Below are positions 17,738 to 25,691 of a stretch of 64,000 nucleotides of DNA, in pieces. The notes below the pieces were generated by a model. The model was given only the letters and a program-made list of their open reading frames with translations, did no database searches and was not told the origin of the DNA. The position numbers and the translations under genes are program-made. Origin of the DNA: Bacteroides pyogenes DSM 20611 = JCM 6294 (GTDB taxonomy: Bacteria; Bacteroidota; Bacteroidia; Bacteroidales; Bacteroidaceae); the NCBI RefSeq assembly GCF_000428105.1, contig NZ_ATZH01000021.1, positions 1-64,000 of the forward strand, in the 5' to 3' direction. Position 1 is the first letter of the stretch. Each line of letters begins with the position of its first letter.

Positions 17738-19927
17738 ATGTTGCAAAAGACAGTTTGGGTCTTTTCGTTGGCCTTTGTATGTTGTGTGGCGTCGGCTCAG
17801 GTCACTGTGAAAGGACGTGTGCTGGATGCCGAGACAGGAGAGCCTTTGGCGGGTGTTAATGTTCGCGCGGATCATAGTTTGAAAGGCGGAACGACAAATG
17901 CGAAAGGAGAGTTTACGGTGAAAGACTTGCCCGCCGGCAAGCAAACGTTGCGAATTACCCATGTGGGCTACGAACCGCTTCGCTATTCCACTTCCAGGAG
18001 CGCGGCGAATGTCGTGCTCCGAATGACGGAGAGCCATAACAACCTCGGTCAGGTAGTCGTTACCGGAACCGGAACGCACCGGAGAATGGCCGATAGTCCC
18101 ATTCCGGTGAATGTAATCACTGCAAAAGATATTCGCGACGCCAATATCGGGACATTGGAGGAGGCTTTGACCAAACTGACTTCTTCGTTTTCTTTTTCCA
18201 CCAGCGGCATGGGGACGGAGATGCTCATCAACGGCTTGAACAGCAACTATATATTGATTTTGATGAACGGCCGGAAGATGATTGGCGACGACGCGCTGAT
18301 GCGGGTGGATATGGCCAATGTAAAGCGGATAGAGATACTGAACGGTTCGGCATCCGCCTTGTACGGCAGCGATGCCATCGGGGGTGTTGTCAACATTATT
18401 ACTGACGACAGCAGAAACTCTGTCGATGCTTCGAGTACGACACGGGTAAGCAATCACGGACGCTTCACGGAATCGGTGAATCTTGATGTGAATGCCGGAA
18501 AGTTTTCTTCATATACCTCCTATCGGCGGCAGCAGTCTGAGGGCTGGCAACTGAATCCGATGGCGGAAACGGTAAACAAGAAAACTAAGGAGACGGAACT
18601 GAAGCCTACCGACAAACAGGCTTTTACGGGATTCTATGCCAATACTGTGAGCCAGCACTTCTCTTTTGCGCCGAACAACCGCACGACTTTGTACGCTCAA
18701 GGCTCGTATTATAACTTCCTGACGAAGCGTCCGGTAAGCGAATATAAGTACAACCTTTATCATACCAACTATACGTACGGATTCGGAATGAAGTATATGG
18801 TGAATAAACGGGCATATATCGACGCTGACTTTTATTCGGACAACTATAAATCTTCTTATGACTATATAAAGGAAGACAAAGAGTTTAAGGTAGGCGATAA
18901 GGAAACGCGGAAAGAAGTGACGCTTTATCGGGGAAATATCAAAAGCATCGTGAAGCTGAACGAATGGAACAAGCTGTCCGCCGGGTTGGAATATCTGGAC
19001 GAGAAGTTGACGAGCGAGTCGGATAAGGTGTCTGATAAAACCCTTTATACGTTGGCATTGTACGCACAAGACGAATGGAAGATTACCAAAGGCCTCGAAG
19101 CGGTTATCGGCATGCGATACATCTACAACGAAACGTTCGGCGACCATTTTACGCCCACCGCTTCTTTGATGTATAAGGAAGGAGCGTTCCGTACCCGGTT
19201 CTCTTTTGCGACAGGCTTCCGCACTCCGGCACTTTCGCAGATATACGGAACGAATTATTCGAAGAAAGAGAATCGCTACACCATCGGCAACCTGGAACTC
19301 GATCCCGAAGAGAGTAAAAACTTCACTTTAAACATGGAATATACAAAGGCATGGTTTTCGGCATCTCTGACAGGTTATCTCAATAATGTAAAGAATATGC
19401 TCTGGTATCTTCCGATAAGCGATGAAGAGGCTGCGAAGTACGGGACATTCGACGCGCCTGTGCAGCAACGCGCCAACCTTCATAAAGTGCGCGTCAAAGG
19501 GGCGAATGTGAATGTTAACGCTTATCTCGGTTTGGGATTCAATGTCGGCGCCGGATATTCGCTCATAGACGGAAAGAACCTGATTACGGGGAAAAGGCTC
19601 GACAAGAGCATCAAATATGCGGGCAATGTGAATGCCCAATGGGCTAAGAACTGGGGATTGTACGGACTGAACATCAATATGGTGGGGCGCGGACAGGGAC
19701 AGAGATATTCCGAGACGTACGATTATCATTCTTCCGGTTTTATGCTGTGGGACCTGAACACCGGTCATACGTTCAACCTGAAGTATCTCATACTCAACGC
19801 AGGGTTGGGGGTGGAAAACTTGTTCGATTGGCGCGACGACCGTCCTTGGAATTCAAGTAAGCCTTATGCTACAGTTACACCGGGCCGGGCTTTTTATGCC
19901 AGCCTGACTGTTCGATTCAGAAAATAA
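17738..19927 (+). CDS. btuB: TonB-dependent corrinoid receptor with carboxypeptidase-like N-terminal domain (BtuB1)
   Basis: A 729-residue outer-membrane receptor. The signal peptide ends at CCVASA. Residues about 22-105 form a CarboxypepD_reg-like beta sandwich (KGRVLDAETGEPLAGVNV). A TonB-box-like QVVVTGTGT comes next, then the plug (NGSASALYGSDAIGGVVNII) and a 22-strand barrel ending in an aromatic-rich, C-terminal LTVRFRK. It is the first gene after the B12 riboswitch, which points to corrinoid as substrate. cbiL starts 7 bp after its stop. The presence of two receptors suggests division of labour for different corrinoids or precursors (inference). Confidence 0.92.
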   Translation: MLQKTVWVFSLAFVCCVASAQVTVKGRVLDAETGEPLAGVNVRADHSLKGGTTNAKGEFTVKDLPAGKQTLRITHVGYEPLRYSTSRSAANVVLRMTESHNNLGQVVVTGTGTHRRMADSPIPVNVITAKDIRDANIGTLEEALTKLTSSFSFSTSGMGTEMLINGLNSNYILILMNGRKMIGDDALMRVDMANVKRIEILNGSASALYGSDAIGGVVNIITDDSRNSVDASSTTRVSNHGRFTESVNLDVNAGKFSSYTSYRRQQSEGWQLNPMAETVNKKTKETELKPTDKQAFTGFYANTVSQHFSFAPNNRTTLYAQGSYYNFLTKRPVSEYKYNLYHTNYTYGFGMKYMVNKRAYIDADFYSDNYKSSYDYIKEDKEFKVGDKETRKEVTLYRGNIKSIVKLNEWNKLSAGLEYLDEKLTSESDKVSDKTLYTLALYAQDEWKITKGLEAVIGMRYIYNETFGDHFTPTASLMYKEGAFRTRFSFATGFRTPALSQIYGTNYSKKENRYTIGNLELDPEESKNFTLNMEYTKAWFSASLTGYLNNVKNMLWYLPISDEEAAKYGTFDAPVQQRANLHKVRVKGANVNVNAYLGLGFNVGAGYSLIDGKNLITGKRLDKSIKYAGNVNAQWAKNWGLYGLNINMVGRGQGQRYSETYDYHSSGFMLWDLNTGHTFNLKYLILNAGLGVENLFDWRDDRPWNSSKPYATVTPGRAFYASLTVRFRK

Positions 19928-19934
19928 AAATGAA

Positions 19935-20627
19935 ATGACACATCGATCGGTTTATATTGTCTCTTTGGGGCCGGGGGATCCGAGACTGATTGCTTTGCAT
20001 GGCGCGGATGTACTGCGTCGTGCAGACATCGTTTTCTGTCCGGAAACCAAAGCCGGCTCCCGTTCTGCGGATTTCCTGAAGAAGCTGGGCGTGAACGAAA
20101 GCCGCATCCGTTGTTATCAGCTTCCTATGAACAAGGAACGCGCTCAGGCTTACGCCGCGTACGACCGTCTTTTCGAAGAGGTCGTTTCGCGTTACTCTCA
20201 AGGGGAGTGCGTGGCTGTGGTGGCCGAAGGAGATGCCGGTTTCTATTCTTCTACGCGTTATCTGTCCCGCAAGCTGAAAACCGCCGCGATTCCCGTTGTC
20301 CGGATTGCCGGCATCCCGGCTTTTATCGCAGCGGCGGCATCTGTCGGCTTGCCGTTGACGGAGCAGGAAGAACGGCTGACGGTCTATCCGGGGAGAATAG
20401 ATGCGGAAATGCTTCGCCGCGTGGAGTCGGGCGGCGAAGTGGCTGTGGTGATGAAGTTGTCGCAATGCGAGCCCGAACTCAAACGATTGCTCCGGTCGGG
20501 CGAGAATTCAATGTGGCACTACTTTGAGAATGTCGGTTCGCATGAAGAGTTTTACACCTGCGACAAAGAACAAATAGCAAAGAGAACATTTCCTTATTTC
20601 TCTTTACTCATAATAAAAAGCGTATGA
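19935..20627 (+). CDS. cbiL: Cobalt-precorrin-2 C20-methyltransferase
   Basis: A 230-residue S-adenosylmethionine-dependent tetrapyrrole methylase that adds the C20 methyl to cobalt-precorrin-2. It shows the family's N-terminal loop VSLGPGDPRLIALHGADVL, FCPETKAGSRS (typical of CobI/CbiL), the VVAEGDAGFYSSTRYL motif near 95, and RIAGIPAFIAAAAS. It sits between two outer-membrane receptors in the riboswitch operon: 7 bp after btuB1, and its stop overlaps the btuB2 start. It is therefore the one ring-methylation gene placed directly under B12 control in this window. Confidence 0.92.
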   Translation: MTHRSVYIVSLGPGDPRLIALHGADVLRRADIVFCPETKAGSRSADFLKKLGVNESRIRCYQLPMNKERAQAYAAYDRLFEEVVSRYSQGECVAVVAEGDAGFYSSTRYLSRKLKTAAIPVVRIAGIPAFIAAAASVGLPLTEQEERLTVYPGRIDAEMLRRVESGGEVAVVMKLSQCEPELKRLLRSGENSMWHYFENVGSHEEFYTCDKEQIAKRTFPYFSLLIIKSV

Positions 20628-22693
20628 TGAAACCGGTTCTGACAATTGTAACGGGATGTTTCCTTCTGCTGTGCGGAAGGAGTGAAGCGTGTGCGCAACA
20701 ACATGTGACTCTTCGGGACTCTCTGCCCGAGGTTGTGGTGACAGGCACGGGAACGGAGCATTATCTGAAAGACGCGCCCGTGCAGACCGAAGTGATCAGT
20801 CGGAAGATGCTCGACCAATATGCGGGGCGAAGCCTCGAAGAAATGTTAGGAGGCTTGTGCGCCTCGCTCAGATTCAGCCCGGGTGATATGGGGAGTAATA
20901 TCCAGCTGAACGGGATGACGAACGATTATATCCTCATTCTGCTGAACGGGAAACGGATCAACGGAGACATTGGCGGACAGAACGACTTGAGTATGATTAA
21001 CCCCGATAACATCGAGCGCATCGAGATCGTAAAAGGTGCCTCATCGTCTCTTTATGGGAGTGATGCCATTGCGGGGGTGATTAATATCATTACAAAGAAA
21101 AACCGCGATCCGTTCAGTGTTACCAACCGGACACGGGTTGGTTGTTACGGCGATCTCTCGCAGAGTAATACAATCGGACTTAAGCATGGCAAGCTGAATT
21201 CCACAACATCTGTCAACCTGAAGCATACCGACGGATGGAGAAACACCGACAAGGAATGGTTTCATTACGATTTGCTTGACGGGAGTGTCTCGAAAACCGT
21301 GAGTCGGTCTACCCATTACACGCTGGCGGAAGAATTGGCTTACAAGCTTAATGAGAGGATTTCTTTATCGGCTTCCGCCTCTTTCTACCAGAAGTGGATC
21401 AAGCGTTCGTTCGGCCCGTATCAATACAATCGTTACGACTATCATTACCGCAATCAGAGTTATGCTGCGGGAGCGAAGTATCAATGGGGAAACAGAGATT
21501 ATCTGACCTTTGATTTGTCTTATGACCGCTATAACTACTATTTCGATTATACCCAGACGGAAACGACCAGTCTTTTCGATCAAAGCACACCGCCTCAACG
21601 GCTCATCTATTATCCGGGAATGAGAATCTTGCAAACCTCGCAGCGTAAAGTGCTGGGGCTTGCCAAGGGCGTGTTTTATTTGGGAGAGAAGAACATCCTG
21701 AATGCGGGTGTAGAATATATGTGGGATAAACTGGTGGCTCCCATAAGGATGGCAAAGGGCGAAGCGTCGGTATATACTCTTTCGGCTTATGTGCAGGATG
21801 AGTGGACGGTTGTCCCCGACTTTGTACTCACCGGGGGGATGAGGCTCGTTCACCACAAGGAGTTCGGGCAGGAACTGACTCCGAAAATTGCGGCTATGTA
21901 TAAGTGGCGTAATTTGAATTTCCGTGCAACTTACTCTCTGGGGTTCAAAGCGCCTACCGTTAAAGAGCTTTATTACGACTATATGACGGCTATTATGGGT
22001 ACTAAGTTGAAAGCTTATTACGGGAATACCGCACTGAACCCCCAGACTTCTCATTATTATTCCGCCGGTGTAGAATATAAAGGAAAGAAACTGAGCGCTT
22101 CGGTAACGGGATATTACAACAGGCTTCGGAATATGATTGAGCTGACGGTGGTTCCCACATCGCCCGAAGACAAACTTCTTGAGGTGGAGGAGACGTTGCA
22201 ATACAACAATTTGTCGAAAGCCCGGTCTGTCGGTGCGGATATTACGTTCGACTATCAACTTCTGCCTGCTCTCGCCATTGGCGGCAGCTATAGCTACGTA
22301 GATGCGAAAGCTCAATACGCAGCCGATATAAAGAGTCAGGAGTATATGAAGTATCTGCCCGTCAACGCGACGGCTTATCACAATGCTACGTGGAAAGCGT
22401 TGTGGACTCACGCTTGGAAGAGGTATAAGCTCGGAGTCGGTTTGTTCGGTAGCTATCGTTCCACCAAATACTACATTACGAACGGTAATGGAAGTCCTTA
22501 TCAGCTGTGGAGACTGAATACTTCACACTCTCTTCTTCGTTTCAAGAAGTGGACGGCGGATTTCAACGCGGGCATAGACAACCTGTTCAACTATATCGAC
22601 GATACTCCGTTTGGCAGAAACAGGGGAACGACAAATCCCGGAAGAACTTATTATCTGTCTTGCTCTCTTAAATTCACGAATAAAAATAAATAA
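20624..22693 (+). CDS. Second TonB-dependent receptor in the cobalamin operon (BtuB2)
   Basis: A 689-residue TonB-dependent outer-membrane receptor. The signal peptide runs to SEACA. It lacks the carboxypeptidase-like domain of BtuB1 and goes straight to a TonB-box-like PEVVVTGTGT, the plug (KGASSSLYGSDAIAGVINII) and the barrel, ending LSCSLKFTNKNK. The start (ATGATG) overlaps the cbiL stop, and an exported CbiK-like gene follows within about 30 bp. Given those neighbours it could import cobalamin, cobinamide or a metallo-tetrapyrrole. The sequence does not decide among these. Confidence 0.9.
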   Translation: MMKPVLTIVTGCFLLLCGRSEACAQQHVTLRDSLPEVVVTGTGTEHYLKDAPVQTEVISRKMLDQYAGRSLEEMLGGLCASLRFSPGDMGSNIQLNGMTNDYILILLNGKRINGDIGGQNDLSMINPDNIERIEIVKGASSSLYGSDAIAGVINIITKKNRDPFSVTNRTRVGCYGDLSQSNTIGLKHGKLNSTTSVNLKHTDGWRNTDKEWFHYDLLDGSVSKTVSRSTHYTLAEELAYKLNERISLSASASFYQKWIKRSFGPYQYNRYDYHYRNQSYAAGAKYQWGNRDYLTFDLSYDRYNYYFDYTQTETTSLFDQSTPPQRLIYYPGMRILQTSQRKVLGLAKGVFYLGEKNILNAGVEYMWDKLVAPIRMAKGEASVYTLSAYVQDEWTVVPDFVLTGGMRLVHHKEFGQELTPKIAAMYKWRNLNFRATYSLGFKAPTVKELYYDYMTAIMGTKLKAYYGNTALNPQTSHYYSAGVEYKGKKLSASVTGYYNRLRNMIELTVVPTSPEDKLLEVEETLQYNNLSKARSVGADITFDYQLLPALAIGGSYSYVDAKAQYAADIKSQEYMKYLPVNATAYHNATWKALWTHAWKRYKLGVGLFGSYRSTKYYITNGNGSPYQLWRLNTSHSLLRFKKWTADFNAGIDNLFNYIDDTPFGRNRGTTNPGRTYYLSCSLKFTNKNK

Positions 22694-22720
22694 ACGTATA
22701 ACCTGTAAAATTATGTGATT

Positions 22721-23854
22721 ATGAAAAGGAAACATTTTTTGTTGGCGGCCTGCATGCTCGTTTGCGGAGCGCTATGTTTGTCTTCTTGCGGTGATGACGA
22801 CGGAAAAGGAAGCACTTCGAACCCGGTTGAATCCGTTGTTATGGAATCTAAAAAGTCTGATACGGCCATTCTTCTTTGCACTTTCGGAAGCACGTTCGAA
22901 GAGTCTATCAAAACTTACGATGCGATTATAAAAGATTATAAGACGACTTTCCCAAACACGGATGTTTATCTTTCGTTCACTTCGCACACTTGCGTCAACC
23001 GTGTGAAGGCGGCCACGAAAATAGACCGCTATCAGCCCGATTTATGGTTGAGGGCATTAGGTAAAGCGGGCTATAAGAGAGTAGCCGTTCAGTCGCTCCA
23101 TGTGATTCCGGGAGAAGAGTATCTGAGCTTGATGAATACCTACGTGAAGAAGGAGTTTATGATCAGCCGCTACCCCAAGGTGAAGGTGCTGAAAAGCGAG
23201 AATCTGCTTTCCGAAGACGATGACTCGGAAAAAGTTGCAAAGGTTCTGTATGATGCTTATAAAAAACGACTCGACGACAAGAAGAACATTGTTCTTTTCA
23301 TGGGACACGGAAATCCGGATAAAAGCTATGCTCCCGCCAATACCAAATATACGGATCTGGAAAAAGAGATGCATGAGCTGGCTGCCAACAAGAATGTCTT
23401 TGTCGGCACGGTAGACTACGGAGATATGCTCTTCTTCCCCGAAGTGGAGGAAGGCGACAATGCTCCTGAAGATGAAAAGGTGCCCGATACTTATATCTAT
23501 AAGAAACTGAAAAACTATTGCAGTAAAAACAACTTGCAGCCTTCGGATATAACCATCTACCTTGCTTCGGTTATGTCTATAGCCGGCGATCATGCTCACA
23601 ACGATATGTGGGGGCTTGAAGATGACGATAATAAGGTGGGCGAAGCTACTCCTTACTCTGAATTCAGCTGGAGGCTGAAATTGCAGAAGATGGGATTCAA
23701 AATCGACATGACGGAGAGCCATCACGGCGAAACGGGCAAGTGCACCATCAAAGGTTTGGGTGACTATCCGGCTATTCGCGCCATCTGGCTGGATCATCTG
23801 AAGAAGAAATATAATGACGAAGGAGCTTGGGAAACGGGTGAGGATTATCAATAA
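22721..23854 (+). CDS. cbiK: Exported CbiK-type cobaltochelatase, lipoprotein
   Basis: A 377-residue class II chelatase of the CbiK family (sirohydrochlorin cobaltochelatase), but with a lipoprotein signal peptide (MKRKHFLLAACMLVCGALC, lipobox LSSC). The chelatase body begins near residue 45 with TAILLCTFGSTFEES. YLSFTSHTCVNRV, VQSLHVIPGEEY, FMGHGNPD, VGTVDYGD and SIAGDHAHNDMWG follow, the latter containing the family's metal-binding histidines. The position where I recall a Glu in cytosolic CbiK (GTVE) is Asp. A GTG six bases upstream is the only alternative start. Periplasmic CbiK (CbiKP) is known in Desulfovibrio. Confidence 0.88.
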   Translation: MKRKHFLLAACMLVCGALCLSSCGDDDGKGSTSNPVESVVMESKKSDTAILLCTFGSTFEESIKTYDAIIKDYKTTFPNTDVYLSFTSHTCVNRVKAATKIDRYQPDLWLRALGKAGYKRVAVQSLHVIPGEEYLSLMNTYVKKEFMISRYPKVKVLKSENLLSEDDDSEKVAKVLYDAYKKRLDDKKNIVLFMGHGNPDKSYAPANTKYTDLEKEMHELAANKNVFVGTVDYGDMLFFPEVEEGDNAPEDEKVPDTYIYKKLKNYCSKNNLQPSDITIYLASVMSIAGDHAHNDMWGLEDDDNKVGEATPYSEFSWRLKLQKMGFKIDMTESHHGETGKCTIKGLGDYPAIRAIWLDHLKKKYNDEGAWETGEDYQ

Positions 23855-23876
23855 ACTGGTGAGGATTATCAGTAAA
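23835..23876 (+). repeat. 21-bp tandem duplication spanning the cbiK stop codon
   Basis: The 21 bases ending in the stop region of cbiK (GTGAGGATTATCA core) are repeated directly after it with two mismatches. Each copy ends in an in-frame TAA, and the second copy abuts the next ATG. It is a recent local duplication that forms nearly the whole gap between the two chelatase genes. Confidence 0.85.
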
Positions 23877-23877
23877 T

Positions 23878-24879
23878 ATGAGGAAATTGAAGTTTATTCT
23901 GTTTTTGTACTTGTTTGCTTTTATCCCTTCTTGTATGGCGCAGACCGTTGAAAGAGAAAAGGCGATTCATCCCGGCGGTGACAGCGAACCGGCTGTCATT
24001 GCTGCCGAAATAAAGGCGGTGAAGCGTCACGACAAAGCGCTCCTGCTGGTTACTTTCGGCAGCAGTTGGGATGCCCCTCACCGGACGTACCGCCGGATGA
24101 AAGAGCAGTTTGCGCAAGCCTTCCCCGATATGGATGTGTATCTCTCTTTCACCTCCGGCATTTGCCGGAAGCGTTGCGCGGCGAATGGGAAGGGAGCTTT
24201 TCACGACCCCGAATATTGGTTGCAAGCTTTCGCGAAGGCGGGCTACCGGACGGTGGGCGTGCAGTCGCTCCATCTGATACCCGGAAAGGAATACCACGAT
24301 GTGGAGCGAACCGTCGATGCTTTCCGGAAGGAACCGGTCGCTTCGTCCCGGCAAATGGAGATTGCTTTGGCGGGCCCGTTGCTGAAGACCCGTGACGACG
24401 TGAACCGTGTGGCGGAACTTTTGCACGCAAGATTCCGCAGCGAAGTGGAGGCGGGCAGTGTGGTGGTGCTGATGGGACACGGCAAACCCGAGAAGTACAC
24501 GGTGGGCGACGGCAATTTCCGTTATACGATGATGGAAGAATCGTTGCAGAAGATGCACCCGAATTACTTTGTCGGCACGGTGGATATGGAAGGCAATCTG
24601 GTGGAAGACATGATCCGCCGTATGCAGCATGGAGGCCATCGTTCGGGACGCGTCATTTGCTACCCGCTTCTTTCCGTAGCCGGCGACCATGCCAACAACG
24701 ATATGTGCGGCGGCGAGGGTGAAGAAGCCGAAGAAGGAAGCTGGCGTTACGAACTGACGCGCGCCGGATACGCTTGTCCGTTGGCTAACTGCCTGATCGA
24801 GGGATTGGCAGACCGCCGGGAGATTGTCGGCCATTGGATCGGACAGATGAGAAAAGCTCTGGCATCGCTCCGCAAATAA
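23878..24879 (+). CDS. Second exported CbiK-type chelatase
   Basis: A 333-residue CbiK-family protein with an N-terminal export signal (MRKLKFILFLYLFAFIPSC, then MAQ). The signal could be cut by signal peptidase I after MAQ or lipidated at the Cys. The body repeats the first copy's landmarks: LLVTFGSSWDAPHRTY, YLSFTSGICRKRC, VQSLHLIPGKEY, LMGHGKPE, VGTVDMEGN and SVAGDHANNDMCGG. The two metal-site histidine motifs are kept, and Asp again replaces the expected Glu. The two copies differ through most of their length, so the duplication is old. Last gene of the riboswitch operon. It may be a chelatase, a dechelatase or a tetrapyrrole-binding relative. Confidence 0.85.
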   Translation: MRKLKFILFLYLFAFIPSCMAQTVEREKAIHPGGDSEPAVIAAEIKAVKRHDKALLLVTFGSSWDAPHRTYRRMKEQFAQAFPDMDVYLSFTSGICRKRCAANGKGAFHDPEYWLQAFAKAGYRTVGVQSLHLIPGKEYHDVERTVDAFRKEPVASSRQMEIALAGPLLKTRDDVNRVAELLHARFRSEVEAGSVVVLMGHGKPEKYTVGDGNFRYTMMEESLQKMHPNYFVGTVDMEGNLVEDMIRRMQHGGHRSGRVICYPLLSVAGDHANNDMCGGEGEEAEEGSWRYELTRAGYACPLANCLIEGLADRREIVGHWIGQMRKALASLRK

Positions 24880-24934
24880 GGGCGGATTGATGTTTGCTGA
24901 TGCTGTCCCGTAAAAGCAACGTATGTTTCGGAAA

Positions 24935-25018
24935 GTTTCCCACCGTTGAAACAAAAGTTTCCCACTGGGGAAACTTTATTTTCCCAAGCGGGAAACTTTT
25001 GTTTCCCCAGTGGGAAAC
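24935..25018. repeat. Array B: inverted copy of the palindromic array A
   Basis: Four 18-bp palindromes at 24935-24952, 24957-24974, 24979-24996 and 25001-25018. The array matches the reverse complement of 315-398 at 79 of 84 positions, spacers included. It lies between the convergent 3' ends of the second cbiK-type gene and the DUF6078 gene, where stacked hairpins could act as a two-way terminator. Confidence 0.85.
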
Positions 25019-25085
25019 TACCGTAGGTATATATAGTCCCTTCTCCGGCTCTTCATCGACCGGCTTTACGGTGTACGCCGCCGGG

Positions 25086-25550
25086 TCATTCGTACTTGTT
25101 CCTTATGCGGGGCGGACACAGATAATCTTCGTGGTAGCTCTCGTAACAGGGCTCTTCGGCGATGCCGCAGGCCTCGAACAGCTCTTTGATGTATCGTTGC
25201 TCTTCGGGAGAAATGAACTGGTCGCCGCGGTAGAAGCGGTAGTAACGTGTCTTTCCGAAGCGGCGTAGCATGCCGTTTTTGATTTGCTCGGCCTGCTTGG
25301 TGGGCAGGTTGTCGTAGATGTGCCGCATCCCTTTGGCAAAGCGTTGTTTCTCGTACGGGATGAAATAATTGCACGCGCTTCCGTATGCGGAGGTGATGTG
25401 TCGGGGGTTTAGCACCGAGAGGAAAGGCTTTTGCCCATCGGTCAGGAGCCATGCCTGATGCCGCAGGCAACGGTTGCTGCGTTCGCAGTCGCCGGTCATG
25501 CAAAAGCCGAAATCATGGGGCAATTGCAGGGAGGTCATGTTTTGTTCCAT
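25086..25550 (-). CDS. DUF6078-like hypothetical protein
   Basis: A 154-residue cytoplasmic protein beginning MEQNMTSLQLPHDFGFCMTG. It contains a cysteine set (CMTGDCERSNRCLRHQAW, CNYF, CGIAEEPCYE, YLCPP) and basic/aromatic stretches (RRFGKTRYYRFYRG). It resembles a Bacteroidales-specific family of unknown function (I believe DUF6078). The frame is open far upstream, but that part runs antisense to cbiH/C and is not credible. The ATG at 25550 begins the conserved sequence. It is divergent from cbiH/cbiC and convergent with the second cbiK-type gene. No function can be assigned; the cysteines suggest metal binding. Confidence 0.7.
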   Translation of the reverse strand: MEQNMTSLQLPHDFGFCMTGDCERSNRCLRHQAWLLTDGQKPFLSVLNPRHITSAYGSACNYFIPYEKQRFAKGMRHIYDNLPTKQAEQIKNGMLRRFGKTRYYRFYRGDQFISPEEQRYIKELFEACGIAEEPCYESYHEDYLCPPRIRNKYE

Positions 25551-25661
25551 ACTATTAAGAATTTCTAAGGTTGTTTTTTTAAGTCGGGCAAAAGTAGCCA
25601 AACTGTGTTTCCCTTCCAAAAGTTTAGGCAGAAAAAATAAGCCGTATCTGCGAAATATCCG

Positions 25662-25669
25662 TATCTTTG
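25662..25669 (+). promoter_or_regulatory. -7 box upstream of cbiH/cbiC
   Basis: TATCTTTG about 22 bp before the start codon. The transcript leader would be only about 15-20 nt, so this run of biosynthesis genes has no riboswitch of its own at this promoter. Confidence 0.5.
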
Positions 25670-25691
25670 GGACGCTATACAATGAACGGAT

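Noticed and set aside
22721..24879. The CbiK-like pair as ferrochelatase (HemH) or HmuS-type dechelatase
   Set aside because: The GHG and AGDHxxND motifs and the B12 operon fit CbiK best, although metal and direction of reaction remain open.
25551..25691. Possible riboswitch before cbiH/cbiC
   Set aside because: No B12-box or CCGGTGAA-type core. The likely promoter is about 22 bp from the start codon.
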